Part shown: one piece after another, positions 43,518 through 55,312 of the stretch
How the letters are laid out: the number at the start of each line of letters is the position of its first letter
Position numbering within the stretch: the first letter of the stretch is position 1
Assembly: GCF_020883455.1 (NCBI RefSeq)
Contig: NZ_CP086615.1
Coordinates: forward strand, 2,852,001 to 2,916,000
DNA length: 64,000 nt
Origin: Spiribacter halobius
Lineage (GTDB): Bacteria; Pseudomonadota; Gammaproteobacteria; Nitrococcales; Nitrococcaceae
Direction of reading: 5' to 3'
Made by a program: the position numbers and the translations under genes
The notes under the pieces: model-generated
Database searches by the model: none
Seen by the model: the letters and a program-made list of their open reading frames with translations, nothing else
What the model was told of the DNA's origin: nothing

Positions 43518-43682
43518 GGGTCTCCCCTCTCCGCGAATCCCGCTCATCCTAGCACTCGGCCAGCGCCGCAGGCCCGTCGGCCCGACTTGTCCCGGGAGAA
43601 CCGGAGTCAGTAGTGTAAGCGCGTTTCCGGCGGCCGCCCGGCGGCCATCACTGCTGACCACAAGACCGCGGGGTTCGGTTCC

Positions 43683-44480
43683 ATGGGATTTCTGTCTGAC
43701 CGCAAGGCGCTGGTGGTAGGCATCGCCAGCAACCGTTCCATTGCCTGGGGCATCGCCGAGGCGCTGCACCGCGAGGGCGCGCAGCTGGCGCTCACCTACC
43801 AGAACGACAAGCTCAAGAAGCGCGTCGAGCAGTGCTCGGAGGCCTGCGGCGGCGGGCCAGTGCTGCCCCTGGACGTGACCGACGACGCCCAGATCGACGC
43901 CGTGTTCCAGCACCTGCAGGAGGCCTGGGGCGGGCTGGACATCCTCGTCCATGCCGTCGGCTTCGCGCCGCGGGAGGAGCTGGAGGGCTCGTTCGTGGAC
44001 AACACCACCCGCGGCGGCTGGGCCATGGCCCAGGACATCAGCGCCTACAGCTTCGTGGCGCTGGCCCGCGGCGCCCGGCCGCTGATGCAGGGCCGCAACG
44101 CCAGCCTGCTGACGCTGACCTACCTCGGCGGCGAGCGCGCCCTGCCCAACTACAACGTCATGGGTCCGGCGAAGGCGGCGCTGGAGGCGAGCGTGCGCTA
44201 CATGGCCTACGACCTCGGGCCCGATGGGATCCGCGTCAACGCCATCTCCGCGGGGCCGATCCGCACCCTCGCCGCCTCCGGCATCGGCAACTTCCGCAAG
44301 ATGCTGGACTACAACGCCCAGGCGGCACCGCTGCGGCGCAACGTCGGCATCGACGAGGTGGGCAACGCGAGCGCGTTCCTCTGCTCGGATCTCGCCTCCG
44401 GCATCACCGGCGAGGTGGTGCACGTGGATGCCGGCTTCCACGCCGTGGCGCTCTCCGGGGCGGAGTTCGAGAGCCAGTAG
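43683..44480 (+). CDS. fabI: Enoyl-ACP reductase FabI
   Basis: 265 aa short-chain reductase. NAD(H)-binding start [19 protein letters not shown]; catalytic pair in [13 protein letters not shown] (Y-x6-K) and the upper tyrosine in [10 protein letters not shown]; substrate loop [14 protein letters not shown]. It does the last step of each cycle of fatty-acid elongation and is the target of triclosan-type inhibitors. No other fab gene is nearby. Confidence 0.97.
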   Translation: MGFLSDRKALVVGIASNRSIAWGIAEALHREGAQLALTYQNDKLKKRVEQCSEACGGGPVLPLDVTDDAQIDAVFQHLQEAWGGLDILVHAVGFAPREELEGSFVDNTTRGGWAMAQDISAYSFVALARGARPLMQGRNASLLTLTYLGGERALPNYNVMGPAKAALEASVRYMAYDLGPDGIRVNAISAGPIRTLAASGIGNFRKMLDYNAQAAPLRRNVGIDEVGNASAFLCSDLASGITGEVVHVDAGFHAVALSGAEFESQ

Positions 44481-44512
44481 CGGCGGCCCGCCGCCGCCCG
44501 CGGGGCGGGCCA

Positions 44513-44682
44513 TCCCGCCTATCTCACCGATTCACGGCTGCGGGCGCGGATCTGGCGGACAGGCCGGCGTTGCGCTCGGTCCGGGTGCTCGACGTACTGT
44601 CGAGTACGCCTGCACGCCCGGACTCTCCCGCGCCTTGTCCTCCACGCCCTCGCTGCGCGCACCGGTGAGATCTGCGGGCTAG
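44513..44682. repeat. Dispersed intergenic repeat, family A copy 2
   Basis: Between the convergent genes fabI and ppiD. The left end carries the 47-base core shared with 5051-5097. The right end CGGTGAGATCTGCGGGCTAG matches the right arm of copy 3 (55204-55224) with a four-base difference. The ppiD stop codon TAG lies inside the right end. An internal hairpin GTGCTCGAC/GTCGAGTAC is at about 44584-44607. Confidence 0.8.
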
Positions 44683-46595
44683 AGCCGGTCCTCGCGGATG
44701 GAGATATCCGCCTCCTCCCGCAGCGCGGCCACCAGGGCCTCGAAGGCGGCGTTGCCGTCGAGGCGGTCCAGGGTGCTGCGCAGCTGCGCCCGCTCCTCGT
44801 CGCCGAGGTCGGAGACGTCGCCGGGCCGGACCGCGTCCACCATCACCACGGCCCAGCCGCCGTCCAGGCGGGCCAGCTCCGCCGCCTGTTCGTCCCCGGC
44901 CACGGCCAGGCGGAAGGCCTGCTCGCGCACGGCCGCCGGAACCTCGCCGGAGTCCCGGCGGATCCAGCGCGGCGACTGCGCGCTCACGCCCTCGCTGGCC
45001 TCCCCGGCGACGGCCTCGAAGGCCTCGCCATCGGCGAGCCGCTGCTGCAGGGCCTCGGCCCGCTCGCGGGCGGCGTCCGCGGCGCGCGCCTCGCGCACCG
45101 CCGCCTCGACGCGGTCACGCACCTCGTCCAGGGGCTCTACCGCGGCGTCGCGATGATCGGCGACCCGGATCACGGCATAGCGATTGCCCTCCAGCTCCAG
45201 CAGGTCGCTGTTGACCCGCTCGCCGATGCGCTCCTCGCTGAAGGCCGCCTCGAGCACCGCGGGCTCGGCCGCGATGCCCTCGCCGCCGCCCTCCGGGGTG
45301 ATCCAGTCGGTCTCCTGCACCTCGATGCCCAGCGTCTCGGCCGCAGGCTGCAGGCTGTCCGGGTTCTCGAAGGCCAGGGTCTCGAGCTCGTTGCCGAGCT
45401 CGTAGAGCCGGCGCTCGGCACGCTCCCGGGCCACTTCCGCCCGAAGCTCGTCGCGCAGCTCTTCGAAGGCGGGCACGTCCGCCGAGCGCACCTCCGTGAC
45501 CTCGATCAGGTGCCAACCGAACTCCGTGCGCACGGGCTCGCTCAGCTCGCCTTCCTCCAGGGACCAGGCGGCCTCCTCGAAGGGCTCGACGAAATCGCCC
45601 TGCCGCACGAGGCCAAGGTCGCCCCCCTGACGGGCTGAGCCGGGGTCGTCCGAGGCGTCCTCGGCCACCTGCGCGAAGGACTCGCCGCCCTGGATGCGCT
45701 CGCGCAGTGCCTGCGCCTCCTCGCGGGCCTCCGCCACCGCCGCCTCGTCGGCGGACTCGGGCACCTCCACGAGGATGTGACGGATGCGCCTGGGCGCGCC
45801 GCGCTCGGCCTGGGCGACGCGCTCCTCGTAGCGCTCGCGCAGGGTGTCCTCGTCCACCTCGATGTCGGCAGCGAGGCGCTGCGGGTCGAGCAGGACGTAG
45901 CGCAGCCGCACCGCCTCCGGCCGGCGGTAGTCGTCCCGGTTGGCCTCGTAGTATTCCTGCACGGCCGCGTCGTCGACGCTCACCTCGTCCTCGAAGGCAG
46001 CGGCGGAGACGCTCAGCCAGCCGGCGCGCCGCTCCTGGCGCTGCAGCGCCACCAGGCGCTCGATCTCCGCGTCGCTGGTGATGGCGGTGCCAACCACCGC
46101 ATCGCGCAGCGCCTCCAGGGCCAGATCCCGGCGCAGCTGGGCCTCGTACTGCTCGGGGGTGATGTTGTTCTGGGACAGCAGGCTGCGGTAGCGCTCCACG
46201 GAGAACTCCCCGTCCACCTGGAACACGGACTGCCGGCGCAGGGCATTGGCGACGTCCTGGTCGGCCACGCGCAGCCCGGCATCCTGGGCGTAGCCGAGGA
46301 GGAGCTGGCGGTCGATGAGCTGCTGCAAGGTCTCGCGGCGCAGCTGCTGGTCGTCGAACATCGCCGGGTCGAAGCGGTCTCCCAGGGCCTCGCGCAGCTG
46401 CGCCTGGCGCTGGCGGTGCGCCTGGTCGAGGCGGGTGCGGGTGATCTCCTCGCCGTTCACCGTCGCCACCGTCTGCGCGCCGCCGCCCTCGGCGAGATAG
46501 TTGTACATCCCGAACAGGGCGAAGGGGATGACAAGGAGCGCGACGATGACGTACGCGATCCAGCCTCGGGTGCGGTCTCGGATGGCTTGCAGCAT
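44679..46595 (-). CDS. ppiD: Periplasmic chaperone/peptidyl-prolyl isomerase PpiD
   Basis: 638 aa. N-terminal membrane anchor GWIAYVIVALLVIPFALFGM (12-31), SurA-like N-terminal domain (VNGEEITRTRLDQAHRQRQA), a parvulin domain at about 265-365 (RRIRHILVEVPESADE ... GGDLGLVRQGDFVEPFEEAAW ... TEFGWHLIEV), and a second SurA-like C-part. It is very acidic. It helps fold exported proteins at the SecYEG exit. Its TAG stop is inside repeat copy 2. Confidence 0.93.
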   Translation of the reverse strand: MLQAIRDRTRGWIAYVIVALLVIPFALFGMYNYLAEGGGAQTVATVNGEEITRTRLDQAHRQRQAQLREALGDRFDPAMFDDQQLRRETLQQLIDRQLLLGYAQDAGLRVADQDVANALRRQSVFQVDGEFSVERYRSLLSQNNITPEQYEAQLRRDLALEALRDAVVGTAITSDAEIERLVALQRQERRAGWLSVSAAAFEDEVSVDDAAVQEYYEANRDDYRRPEAVRLRYVLLDPQRLAADIEVDEDTLRERYEERVAQAERGAPRRIRHILVEVPESADEAAVAEAREEAQALRERIQGGESFAQVAEDASDDPGSARQGGDLGLVRQGDFVEPFEEAAWSLEEGELSEPVRTEFGWHLIEVTEVRSADVPAFEELRDELRAEVARERAERRLYELGNELETLAFENPDSLQPAAETLGIEVQETDWITPEGGGEGIAAEPAVLEAAFSEERIGERVNSDLLELEGNRYAVIRVADHRDAAVEPLDEVRDRVEAAVREARAADAARERAEALQQRLADGEAFEAVAGEASEGVSAQSPRWIRRDSGEVPAAVREQAFRLAVAGDEQAAELARLDGGWAVVMVDAVRPGDVSDLGDEERAQLRSTLDRLDGNAAFEALVAALREEADISIREDRL

Positions 46596-46673
46596 GTCTG
46601 TCCAGTGTCCGTCGGCGGCGCCGGGCGCCGCATGGTAGCCCCGGTGGGGGCGGAGGCGTCACCTGCCGGAAAG

Positions 46674-46697
46674 CAAAAAGGCGCCGTGGGGCGCCTT
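46674..46697 (-). terminator. Rho-independent terminator after tRNA-Asp
   Basis: On the minus strand AAGGCGCC-CCAC-GGCGCCTTTTT, a perfect 8-bp stem and T run, 20 bases past the tRNA-Asp end. It probably ends the hupB-tRNA-Val-tRNA-Asp transcript. Confidence 0.88.
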
Positions 46698-46716
46698 CCG
46701 GGTGCTGGGATGAAGA

Positions 46717-46793
46717 TGGCGGAGCGGACGGGACTTGAACCCGCGACCTCCGGCGTGACAGGCCGGCATTCTAACCAGCTGAACTACCGCTCC
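46717..46793 (-). tRNA. tRNA-Asp(GTC)
   Basis: 77-base cloverleaf with CCA; acceptor GGAGCGG/CCGCTCC, discriminator G as in aspartate tRNAs, anticodon GTC in loop CTGTCAC. Ten bases from tRNA-Val. Confidence 0.95.
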
Positions 46794-46803
46794 GTATTCG
46801 TTT

Positions 46804-46879
46804 TGGTGGGTGGTGAGGGGTTCGAACCCCCGACATTCGCCTTGTAAGGGCGACGCTCTCCCAGCTGAGCTAACCACCC
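46804..46879 (-). tRNA. tRNA-Val(TAC)
   Basis: 76-base cloverleaf with CCA; acceptor GGGTGGT/ACCACCC, anticodon TAC in loop CTTACAA. It lies 13 bases after the hupB stop and is probably cotranscribed with it. Confidence 0.95.
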
Positions 46880-46892
46880 CGCGAAAAGGCCG

Positions 46893-47165
46893 CTAGTTTA
46901 CGGCATCCTTCAGGGCCTTGCCAGCCTTGAATCCGGGCACCTTGGACGCCGGGATGTTGATCGAGGCGCCGGTGCGCGGATTACGACCGGTGCGGGCGGC
47001 CCTCTCGCGGACGGTAAACGTCCCGAAACCCACCAGTGTGACCTGATCTCCCTCCTTCAGCGCGTCCGTGACCGAAGAGACGAACGCATCCACCGCCCGG
47101 GTGGCAGCGGACTTGGAAATGTCCGCGGACTGGGCGACGGCTTCGATGAGCTCCGACTTGTTCAT
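46893..47165 (-). CDS. hupB: DNA-binding protein HU
   Basis: 90 aa, exact HU length, starting at [12 protein letters not shown]. The flanking strands [14 protein letters not shown] and the DNA-binding arm [17 protein letters not shown] are present. It bends and packs DNA. Downstream of lon, as in many gammaproteobacteria, and followed directly by tRNA-Val and tRNA-Asp. Confidence 0.97.
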   Translation of the reverse strand: MNKSELIEAVAQSADISKSAATRAVDAFVSSVTDALKEGDQVTLVGFGTFTVRERAARTGRNPRTGASINIPASKVPGFKAGKALKDAVN

Positions 47166-47417
47166 TTGGTCTTCCCCTTGATGGTTCTTGGTCTTGGCCG
47201 GCGCCGACCGCGCCCTGACGAGCACGGCGCCGTGACAACGACGGAGCCCATGCTAGCGTTGCTCCCCCGCGGGGACAATGCCCCAGGGGCCGGACCGACC
47301 ACCGCTCCCCCGAAAGACTCTTCCGCTGGTCGACCGGAGAGCGGATGCCGCCGCGCAGGCCGCGGTGGCATCGCCGGTCTTATATCAGTCAGGTTTTTCA
47401 GGTGTCAACGACGCCCC

Positions 47418-49850
<2,433 letters not shown>

Positions 49851-49911
49851 AGGGATTCCTCGATCGGCTGGGACGGCGCGGCGTGCGCACCGCCACGGGG
49901 TTCGGGGGGAG

Positions 49912-49941
49912 AGATGCGGACGCATCCCCGCGCTTTCAATG
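49912..49941 (-). promoter_or_regulatory. Heat-shock (sigma-32) promoter of lon
   Basis: On the minus strand CATTGAAA (49934-49941) and CCGCATCT (49912-49919) are 14 bases apart; the consensus is CTTGAAA and CCCCATNT with 13-15 bases. It ends about 60 bases before the lon start. Confidence 0.7.
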
Positions 49942-49974
49942 CGGGAATGATACCAGCGGCGCGCGCCGGCAGGC

Positions 49975-50014
49975 ACACCGCCGGACACCGCCGGACACCG
50001 CCGGACACCGCCGG
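49975..50014. repeat. Tandem 10-bp repeat upstream of lon
   Basis: Four perfect copies of ACACCGCCGG between clpX and lon, 34 bases upstream of the lon -35 box. The last copy runs into the hairpin after clpX. Confidence 0.9.
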
Positions 50015-50035
50015 GCGGCGACGGCCGCCCGGCGG
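50008..50035 (-). terminator. GC hairpin after clpX (no T run)
   Basis: Perfect 11-bp stem (CCGCCGGGCGG and its complement) with a six-base loop, 16 bases past the clpX stop. No T tract follows, so it may protect the 3' end rather than terminate alone. Confidence 0.5.
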
Positions 50036-50051
50036 TACGGCGCGCGTACGG

Positions 50052-51332
50052 TCAGTCGGAGGCGGCGGCCGGCTGCTCGGCGCCGTCGTAGATGATGTAG
50101 GGCCGGCTCTCGCCGCGGATCACCGAGTCGTCCAGCACCACCTTGCTCACGTTGTCCAGCGAGGGCAGGTCGTACATGGTGTCCAGCAGCACCGACTCGA
50201 TCAGGGTGCGCAGCCCCCGGGCGCCGGTCTTGCGGGCGATGGCCTTGCGCGCCACCTCGCGCAGGGCCTCGTCGCGGAACTCGAGCTCCACGCCCTCCAT
50301 GTCGAAGAGCTTCTGGAACTGCTTGACCAGCGCGTTCTTCGGCTCGCGCAGGATCTGGATCAGCGCCTCCTCGTCGAGCTCGTCCAGCGTCGCCACCACG
50401 GGCATGCGGCCGACGAACTCGGGGATGAGGCCGAAGCGGATCAGATCCTCCGGCTCGATGTCGCGCAGGGTATCGCCCACGCTCTTGCGCTGGGCCTCGC
50501 CCTTGATCTCGGCGGAGAAGCCGATGCCGCCCTTCTCCGAGCGCTGCTGGATGATCTTCTCGAGCCCCGCGAAGGCACCGCCGCAGATGAACAGGATGTT
50601 GCCCGTGTTCACCTGCAGGAACTCCTGCTGCGGGTGCTTGCGCCCGCCCTGGGGCGGCACCGAGGCCACGGTGCCCTCGATCAGCTTGAGCAGGGCCTGC
50701 TGCACGCCCTCGCCGGAGACGTCCCGGGTGATCGAGGGGTTGTCCGCCTTGCGCGAGATCTTGTCGATCTCGTCGATGTAGACGATGCCCTGCTGCGCCT
50801 TCTCGACGTCGTAGTCGCACTTCTGCAGCAGCTTCTGGATGATGTTCTCCACGTCCTCGCCGACGTAGCCTGCCTCGGTGAGGGTGGTGGCGTCGGCGAT
50901 GGTGAAGGGCACCTCCAGCAGCCGGGCCAGCGTCTCGGCAAGGAGGGTCTTGCCCGAGCCCGTGGGGCCGATCAGCAGGATGTTGCTCTTGGCGAGCTCG
51001 ACGTCGTTCTTGCCGTGGCTCGCCTCCATGCGCTTGTAGTGGTTGTACACGGCCACGGACAGGACCTTCTTGGCGTGATCCTGGCCGATGACGTACTCGT
51101 CCAGCACGCCCTTGATCTCGTGCGGACGCGGCAGCTTGTTGCCGGAGCCTGCCGCCTTCTCTTCCATCTCCTCGCGGATAATGTCGTTGCACAGCTCGAC
51201 GCACTCGTCGCACACGAAGACGGACGGCCCGGCAATGAGCTTGCGCACCTCGTGCTGGCTCTTGCCGCAGAAGGAGCAATAGAGCAGCTTGCCGTTGTCT
51301 TCGCCCCGACCGCCGTTGTCTCTGTCAGTCAT
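50052..51332 (-). CDS. clpX: ATP-dependent Clp protease ATPase subunit ClpX
   Basis: 426 aa. Zinc-binding domain with C19, C22, C41 and C44; AAA+ core with [27 protein letters not shown] and the RKH-type pore text; the ClpP-binding IGF-type loop is seen as IGFSAEIKG. It unfolds substrates for ClpP. GAGGGTAG precedes the ATG. Confidence 0.97.
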   Translation of the reverse strand: MTDRDNGGRGEDNGKLLYCSFCGKSQHEVRKLIAGPSVFVCDECVELCNDIIREEMEEKAAGSGNKLPRPHEIKGVLDEYVIGQDHAKKVLSVAVYNHYKRMEASHGKNDVELAKSNILLIGPTGSGKTLLAETLARLLEVPFTIADATTLTEAGYVGEDVENIIQKLLQKCDYDVEKAQQGIVYIDEIDKISRKADNPSITRDVSGEGVQQALLKLIEGTVASVPPQGGRKHPQQEFLQVNTGNILFICGGAFAGLEKIIQQRSEKGGIGFSAEIKGEAQRKSVGDTLRDIEPEDLIRFGLIPEFVGRMPVVATLDELDEEALIQILREPKNALVKQFQKLFDMEGVELEFRDEALREVARKAIARKTGARGLRTLIESVLLDTMYDLPSLDNVSKVVLDDSVIRGESRPYIIYDGAEQPAAASD

Positions 51333-51494
51333 TGGCTACCCTCGAGCAGGAGAGAAGGTCACATCGAAAACCTTGCCCGCTTTTCCGGATGCACGCAAGG
51401 GAGCGCGTCCCGTCGCGGGTTGCAGGCTACGATCCGTCTATCGGCTTGGAAAGGCAGCCCGGGAAGGGAGTTCCCGACAGCCGGTGGCGGGCCC

Positions 51495-51528
51495 CGGGCG
51501 GGCGGCCCCCACCGGGACCGCCCGCCCG
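51495..51528 (-). terminator. GC hairpin after clpP (no T run)
   Basis: Perfect 11-bp stem CGGGCGGGCGG with a 12-base loop, four bases past the clpP stop; no T tract. Confidence 0.5.
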
Positions 51529-51532
51529 CCGG

Positions 51533-52174
51533 TCACTCGATGGGCAGATTGCTGCGGTCGGTCAGCACCCGGTCGATCAGGCCGTACTCCCGGGCCGACT
51601 CGGGGGACATGAAGTTGTCCCGCTCGGTGTCGCGGCGGATGGTGTCGATGTCCTGCCCGGTGTGGTGGGCGAGGATCTCGTTCAGCCGCTCGCGCATGTG
51701 CAGGATCTCCCGGGCATGGATCTCGATGTCCGAGGCCTGGCCCTGGAAGCCGCCCAGGGGCTGGTGGATCATCACCCGCGAGTTGGGCAGCGCGTAGCGC
51801 TTGCCGGCGGCGCCGCCGGCAAGCAGCAGCGAGCCCATGCTGGCCGCCTGGCCGAGGCAAACGGTGCTGATGTCCGGCTTGATGAACTGCATCGTGTCGT
51901 AGATCGCGAGCCCCGCGGTCACCAGGCCGCCGGGGCTGTTGATGTAGAAGTGGATGTCCTTGTCAGGGTTGTCCGACTCCAGGAACAGGAGCTGGGCGAT
52001 CAGCAGATTGGCCTGATGGTCCTCCACCGGACCCACCAGGAAGATCACCCGCTCCTTGAGCAGACGCGAGTAGATATCGAAGGCGCGCTCGCCCCGGGCC
52101 GTCTGCTCGACGACCATGGGCACCAGGCCCGTCGCCTCGGGCCCGTCGTCGCGACGCTCGTGCTGTTCACTCAT
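51533..52174 (-). CDS. clpP: ATP-dependent Clp protease proteolytic subunit ClpP
   Basis: 213 aa. Catalytic triad visible: S112 in [12 protein letters not shown]137 in [11 protein letters not shown]186 in RDTERDNFM. Propeptide of about 12-15 residues. It forms the 14-mer protease with ClpX. It starts 20 bases after the tig stop. Confidence 0.97.
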   Translation of the reverse strand: MSEQHERRDDGPEATGLVPMVVEQTARGERAFDIYSRLLKERVIFLVGPVEDHQANLLIAQLLFLESDNPDKDIHFYINSPGGLVTAGLAIYDTMQFIKPDISTVCLGQAASMGSLLLAGGAAGKRYALPNSRVMIHQPLGGFQGQASDIEIHAREILHMRERLNEILAHHTGQDIDTIRRDTERDNFMSPESAREYGLIDRVLTDRSNLPIE

Positions 52175-52194
52175 GCTGGCTCACTCCGGCCGGT

Positions 52195-53523
52195 TCACGC
52201 GTCCGCGGACGCGCTGTCCTCGTCCGCCTCGCGCCCGGTCAGGGCGTCGAGGCTCATGGGCTTGTCGGTGACCTGGGCGCGCTCGGCCACCCAGTCCACC
52301 ACCTGATCCTCCATTACCTGGAGCTGCAGGCTCTGCATCAGTTCCTGATTCTGGAGGTAGTACTGCATGATCTGCTCGGGCTGCTCGTAGCCCGCGGCGA
52401 CGCGCTGCAGCGCCTCCTGCACGCGCTCGCGATCGAGCTCGATCTCGTTGGCGCGCACCAGCTCGTTGACGATGAGCCCCAGCGCCACGCGGCGGCGGGC
52501 CTCGTCCTCGAACCGGCTGGCCGGCAGCTCGGCGTCGTCGTCGCCCTGGCCGGCCTGGCGCATGCGCTCGCGGGTCTGCTCGCGCAGCTGCTGGATCTCG
52601 CTGTCGAGCAGGCTCTGCGGCAGCTCGATGGGGTTGCGCTCGAGCAGCGCCTCCATCACCTGATTCTTCACCCGGGCGCGCACGGCCTGGTCCCGCTCGC
52701 GCTGCAGGCTCTCGCGGATGCGCTCGCGCAGGGCGTCGATGCCGCCCTCGATGCCGAGGCGCTCGGCGAAGGCGTCGTCCGCCGCCGGCAGCTCGGCGGC
52801 CTCGACCTTCTTCACCTTCACCGCGAACTGCGCCTCGCGCCCGGCGATCTTCTCGTCCGGGAAGGCCTCGGGGAAGGTGTAGGCGATGGTCTTGTCGTCG
52901 CCGGCGGCGAGACCGGCCAGCTCCGCCTCGAAGGCCTCGGGCATCTGCCCCTCGCCGAGCGGGACGGGGACATCCTCGCCGCTGTTGCCGTCGAAGGCCT
53001 CGCCGTCCACGGTGCCCTCGAAGTCGATGGTGACCCGGTCGCCCTCGGCGGCGGGGCGATCGACCTCGGTGTACTCGGCGTGCTGCTTGCGCAGGCGCTC
53101 CAGGATGCGATCGACATCCTCATCGGTGATGTCCACCACGGGGCGCTCGATGGCGATGTCCTCGACGCCCTGGACCTCGATGCTCGGGAGCACCTCGAAT
53201 TCGGCCTGGTACTCGAGATCCTGCCCCGCCTCGGTCTGCAGCGGCTCGATCTCCGGCGCGCCGGCCGGGCGGAGGGACTCCTGCTCCAGCGCCTCGGCGT
53301 AGGTGCGGCGCACCACCTCATCCAGCACCTCGCCACGCACCTGGGCGCCGTAGCGCTTCTGGACGACCTTGAGCGGCACCTTGCCGGGACGGAAGCCGTC
53401 GAGGCGCACGCGCCCGCGCAGGTCGCGCAGGCGGCTCTCGACCTCCTGGTCCACGCGCTCCGAAGGGACCTGCACCTTCATCCGGCGCTTCAGCCCCTCG
53501 GTCGTCTCCACGGATACTTGCAT
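52195..53523 (-). CDS. tig: Trigger factor
   Basis: 442 aa. Ribosome-binding domain with the signature GFRPGKVPLKVV at about 42-53, FKBP-type isomerase domain around 160-240 (VDRPAAEGDRVTIDFEGTVD), and a long helical chaperone domain. The second ATG (53523, MQVSVETTEGLKRRM) was chosen as the usual N-terminus. It meets nascent chains at the ribosome. First gene of the tig-clpP-clpX block. Confidence 0.96.
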   Translation of the reverse strand: MQVSVETTEGLKRRMKVQVPSERVDQEVESRLRDLRGRVRLDGFRPGKVPLKVVQKRYGAQVRGEVLDEVVRRTYAEALEQESLRPAGAPEIEPLQTEAGQDLEYQAEFEVLPSIEVQGVEDIAIERPVVDITDEDVDRILERLRKQHAEYTEVDRPAAEGDRVTIDFEGTVDGEAFDGNSGEDVPVPLGEGQMPEAFEAELAGLAAGDDKTIAYTFPEAFPDEKIAGREAQFAVKVKKVEAAELPAADDAFAERLGIEGGIDALRERIRESLQRERDQAVRARVKNQVMEALLERNPIELPQSLLDSEIQQLREQTRERMRQAGQGDDDAELPASRFEDEARRRVALGLIVNELVRANEIELDRERVQEALQRVAAGYEQPEQIMQYYLQNQELMQSLQLQVMEDQVVDWVAERAQVTDKPMSLDALTGREADEDSASADA

Positions 53524-53574
53524 CGAGCACACCTCTGATCAGTGACCGCCATCGCGGCGGGCAAGCGGTTTGTC

Positions 53575-53663
53575 TGGTGCGAAAGGCGAGACTCGAACTC
53601 GCACGGGGCGTCAACCCCACTGGGACCTAAACCCAGCGCGTCTACCAGTTCCGCCACTTTCGC
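53575..53663 (-). tRNA. tRNA-Leu(TAG)
   Basis: 89-base class II tRNA with CCA and a long variable arm (TGGGGTTGACGCCCCGT). Acceptor GCGAAAG/CTTTCGC; anticodon TAG. Directly upstream of tig. Confidence 0.95.
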
Positions 53664-53734
53664 AAGGTACCCGGGCCCGGTACGGGCATACCCGCCCGGA
53701 TAGCCCGCGGAGTATACCGCCGCCGCAGCCGCCG

Positions 53735-53769
53735 GAAAAACAACGGCCCGCCGGTCTCCCGGCGGGCCG
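53735..53769 (-). terminator. Rho-independent terminator after tRNA-Lys
   Basis: On the minus strand a perfect 10-bp stem GGCCCGCCGG-GAGA-CCGGCGGGCC followed by GTTGTTTTT, six bases past the tRNA-Lys end. Confidence 0.88.
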
Positions 53770-53774
53770 CGATA

Positions 53775-53850
<76 letters not shown>

Positions 53851-53860
53851 GCTTTTTAAC

Positions 53861-53936
53861 TGGGGTGAGCGATGGGACTTGAACCCACGACCACCGGAGC
53901 CACAATCCGGAGCTCTACCAACTGAGCTACGCCCAC
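53861..53936 (-). tRNA. tRNA-His(GTG)
   Basis: 76 bases with CCA plus a possible G(-1) at 53937 opposite discriminator C, the mark of histidine tRNAs. Anticodon GTG. Confidence 0.95.
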
Positions 53937-53960
53937 CATTGACACTGCGCCCGCCGGAAC

Positions 53961-54037
53961 TGGCGCGCCCGGCAGGACTCGAACCTGCAACCACCGGCTT
54001 AGAAGGCCGGTGCTCTATCCGCTTGAGCTACGGGCGC
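53961..54037 (-). tRNA. tRNA-Arg(TCT)
   Basis: 77 bases with CCA; acceptor GCGCCCG/CGGGCGC; anticodon TCT in loop CTTCTAA, reading AGA/AGG. Confidence 0.95.
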
Positions 54038-54083
54038 CTCGCGAACAGTCTAAACAACTCGCGCGCCCGGCGCCGGCAGAATC

Positions 54084-54160
54084 TGGTCGGGGTGGAGGGA
54101 TTCGAACCCCCGACATCCTGCCCCCAAAGCAGGCGCGCTACCAGGCTGCGCTACACCCCG
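54084..54160 (-). tRNA. tRNA-Pro(TGG)
   Basis: 77 bases with CCA; acceptor CGGGGTG/CACCCCG (C1:G72 as in proline tRNAs); anticodon TGG in loop CTTTGGG. First of the five-tRNA cluster in transcription order. Confidence 0.95.
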
Positions 54161-54311
54161 GTCGGGCCGGCGCACCCCGGCCGGGCCTCCGGCCGAAGTG
54201 CCGGAATGATACGCAGCGCCCCCAGGGCCGTCAAACCGCGCGCGCCGCGCGGTTGAGGGGGGTCCGGGCGCGTGCGAGAATCCGCGCGCACCGCCGCCAG
54301 GAGAGCACCCC

Positions 54312-55166
54312 ATGCCCGCCCGCATTCTCGACGGCAAGGCCGTTGCCGCCCGCATCCGCGAACAGCTGCGCGAGCGCGTCGAGGCGCGGCAGGCGGCAGG
54401 CCGGCGGCCGCCGGGGCTGGCGGTCGTGCTGGTTGGCGAGCATCCGGCGTCGTCGGTCTACGTGCGAATGAAGCGCCGCGACTGCGCCCAGGTCGGCTTC
54501 GACTCCCAGGCCCACGACCTGCCGGAGCAGACCTCCCAGGCGGAGCTCCTGGCGCTCATCGACCGCCTGAACGCCGCCCCCGAGACCCACGGCATCCTGG
54601 TGCAGCTGCCGCTGCCCCGGCATATCGACGCCCAGGCGGTGATCGAGCGCATCGACCCGGCGAAGGACGTGGACGGTTTCCACCCGGCGAACGTCGGCCG
54701 CCTCACCCTGCGGCTGCCCGGGCTGCGCTCCTGCACGCCCCACGGCGTCATGACCCTGCTCCGGGAGACCGGCGAGCCGCTGGAGGGGCGCAACGCCGTG
54801 GTGCTCGGGCAGTCCAACATCGTCGGCCGGCCGATGGCGCTGGAGCTGCTGAACGCCCGCTGCACGGTGACCATCTGCCACAGCCGCACGCGTGACCTGG
54901 CGGCCGAGGTGGGCCGCGCGGATGTCCTCGTCGCCGCCGTGGGCCGGCCCGAATTCGTCCCCGGCGAGTGGATCCGCGAGGGGTCGACGGTGATCGACGT
55001 CGGTATCAACCGCCGGGACGATGGCAGCCTGGTGGGGGACGTGGACTACCCCACCGCCGCCGAGCGCGCGGCCTGGATTACCCCGGTGCCCGGCGGCGTC
55101 GGCCCCATGACCCGCGCCACGCTGCTGGAGAACACCCTCGCCGCCGCCGAGGCGCTGGACGCCTAG
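54312..55166 (+). CDS. folD: Bifunctional methylene-THF dehydrogenase/cyclohydrolase FolD
   Basis: 284 aa. Catalytic lysine motif [32 protein letters not shown], the dinucleotide site [18 protein letters not shown] and the end [18 protein letters not shown]. It makes 10-formyl-THF for purine and formyl-Met-tRNA synthesis. GGAG lies eight bases before the ATG. The TAG stop is the first three bases of a perfect 26-bp hairpin (repeat copy 3). Confidence 0.96.
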   Translation: MPARILDGKAVAARIREQLRERVEARQAAGRRPPGLAVVLVGEHPASSVYVRMKRRDCAQVGFDSQAHDLPEQTSQAELLALIDRLNAAPETHGILVQLPLPRHIDAQAVIERIDPAKDVDGFHPANVGRLTLRLPGLRSCTPHGVMTLLRETGEPLEGRNAVVLGQSNIVGRPMALELLNARCTVTICHSRTRDLAAEVGRADVLVAAVGRPEFVPGEWIREGSTVIDVGINRRDDGSLVGDVDYPTAAERAAWITPVPGGVGPMTRATLLENTLAAAEALDA

Positions 55167-55223
55167 CCCGTATTTCTCACCGATCCGCGGCTGCGGGCGC
55201 GGATCGGTGAGAAATACGGGCTA
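55164..55223. repeat. Dispersed repeat family A copy 3, perfect 26-bp hairpin
   Basis: Arms at 55164-55189 and 55198-55223 are perfectly complementary, with loop GCTGCGGG. The centre is shared with repeat copies 1 and 2, and the tips end TAGCCCG/CGGGCTA. It probably also serves as the folD 3' end structure. Confidence 0.9.
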
Positions 55224-55312
55224 GGGCTGACCGGCGGCCAACCGCCGGCCCCCGCCGGCGTGTTACTACTCATGTTATTGAGGGTATCGTTCGCCGGGGA
55301 AGGAGCCATTGC

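Noticed and set aside
49975-50014. CRISPR array
   Set aside because: The four 10-bp units are directly joined without spacers, and no cas genes are present.
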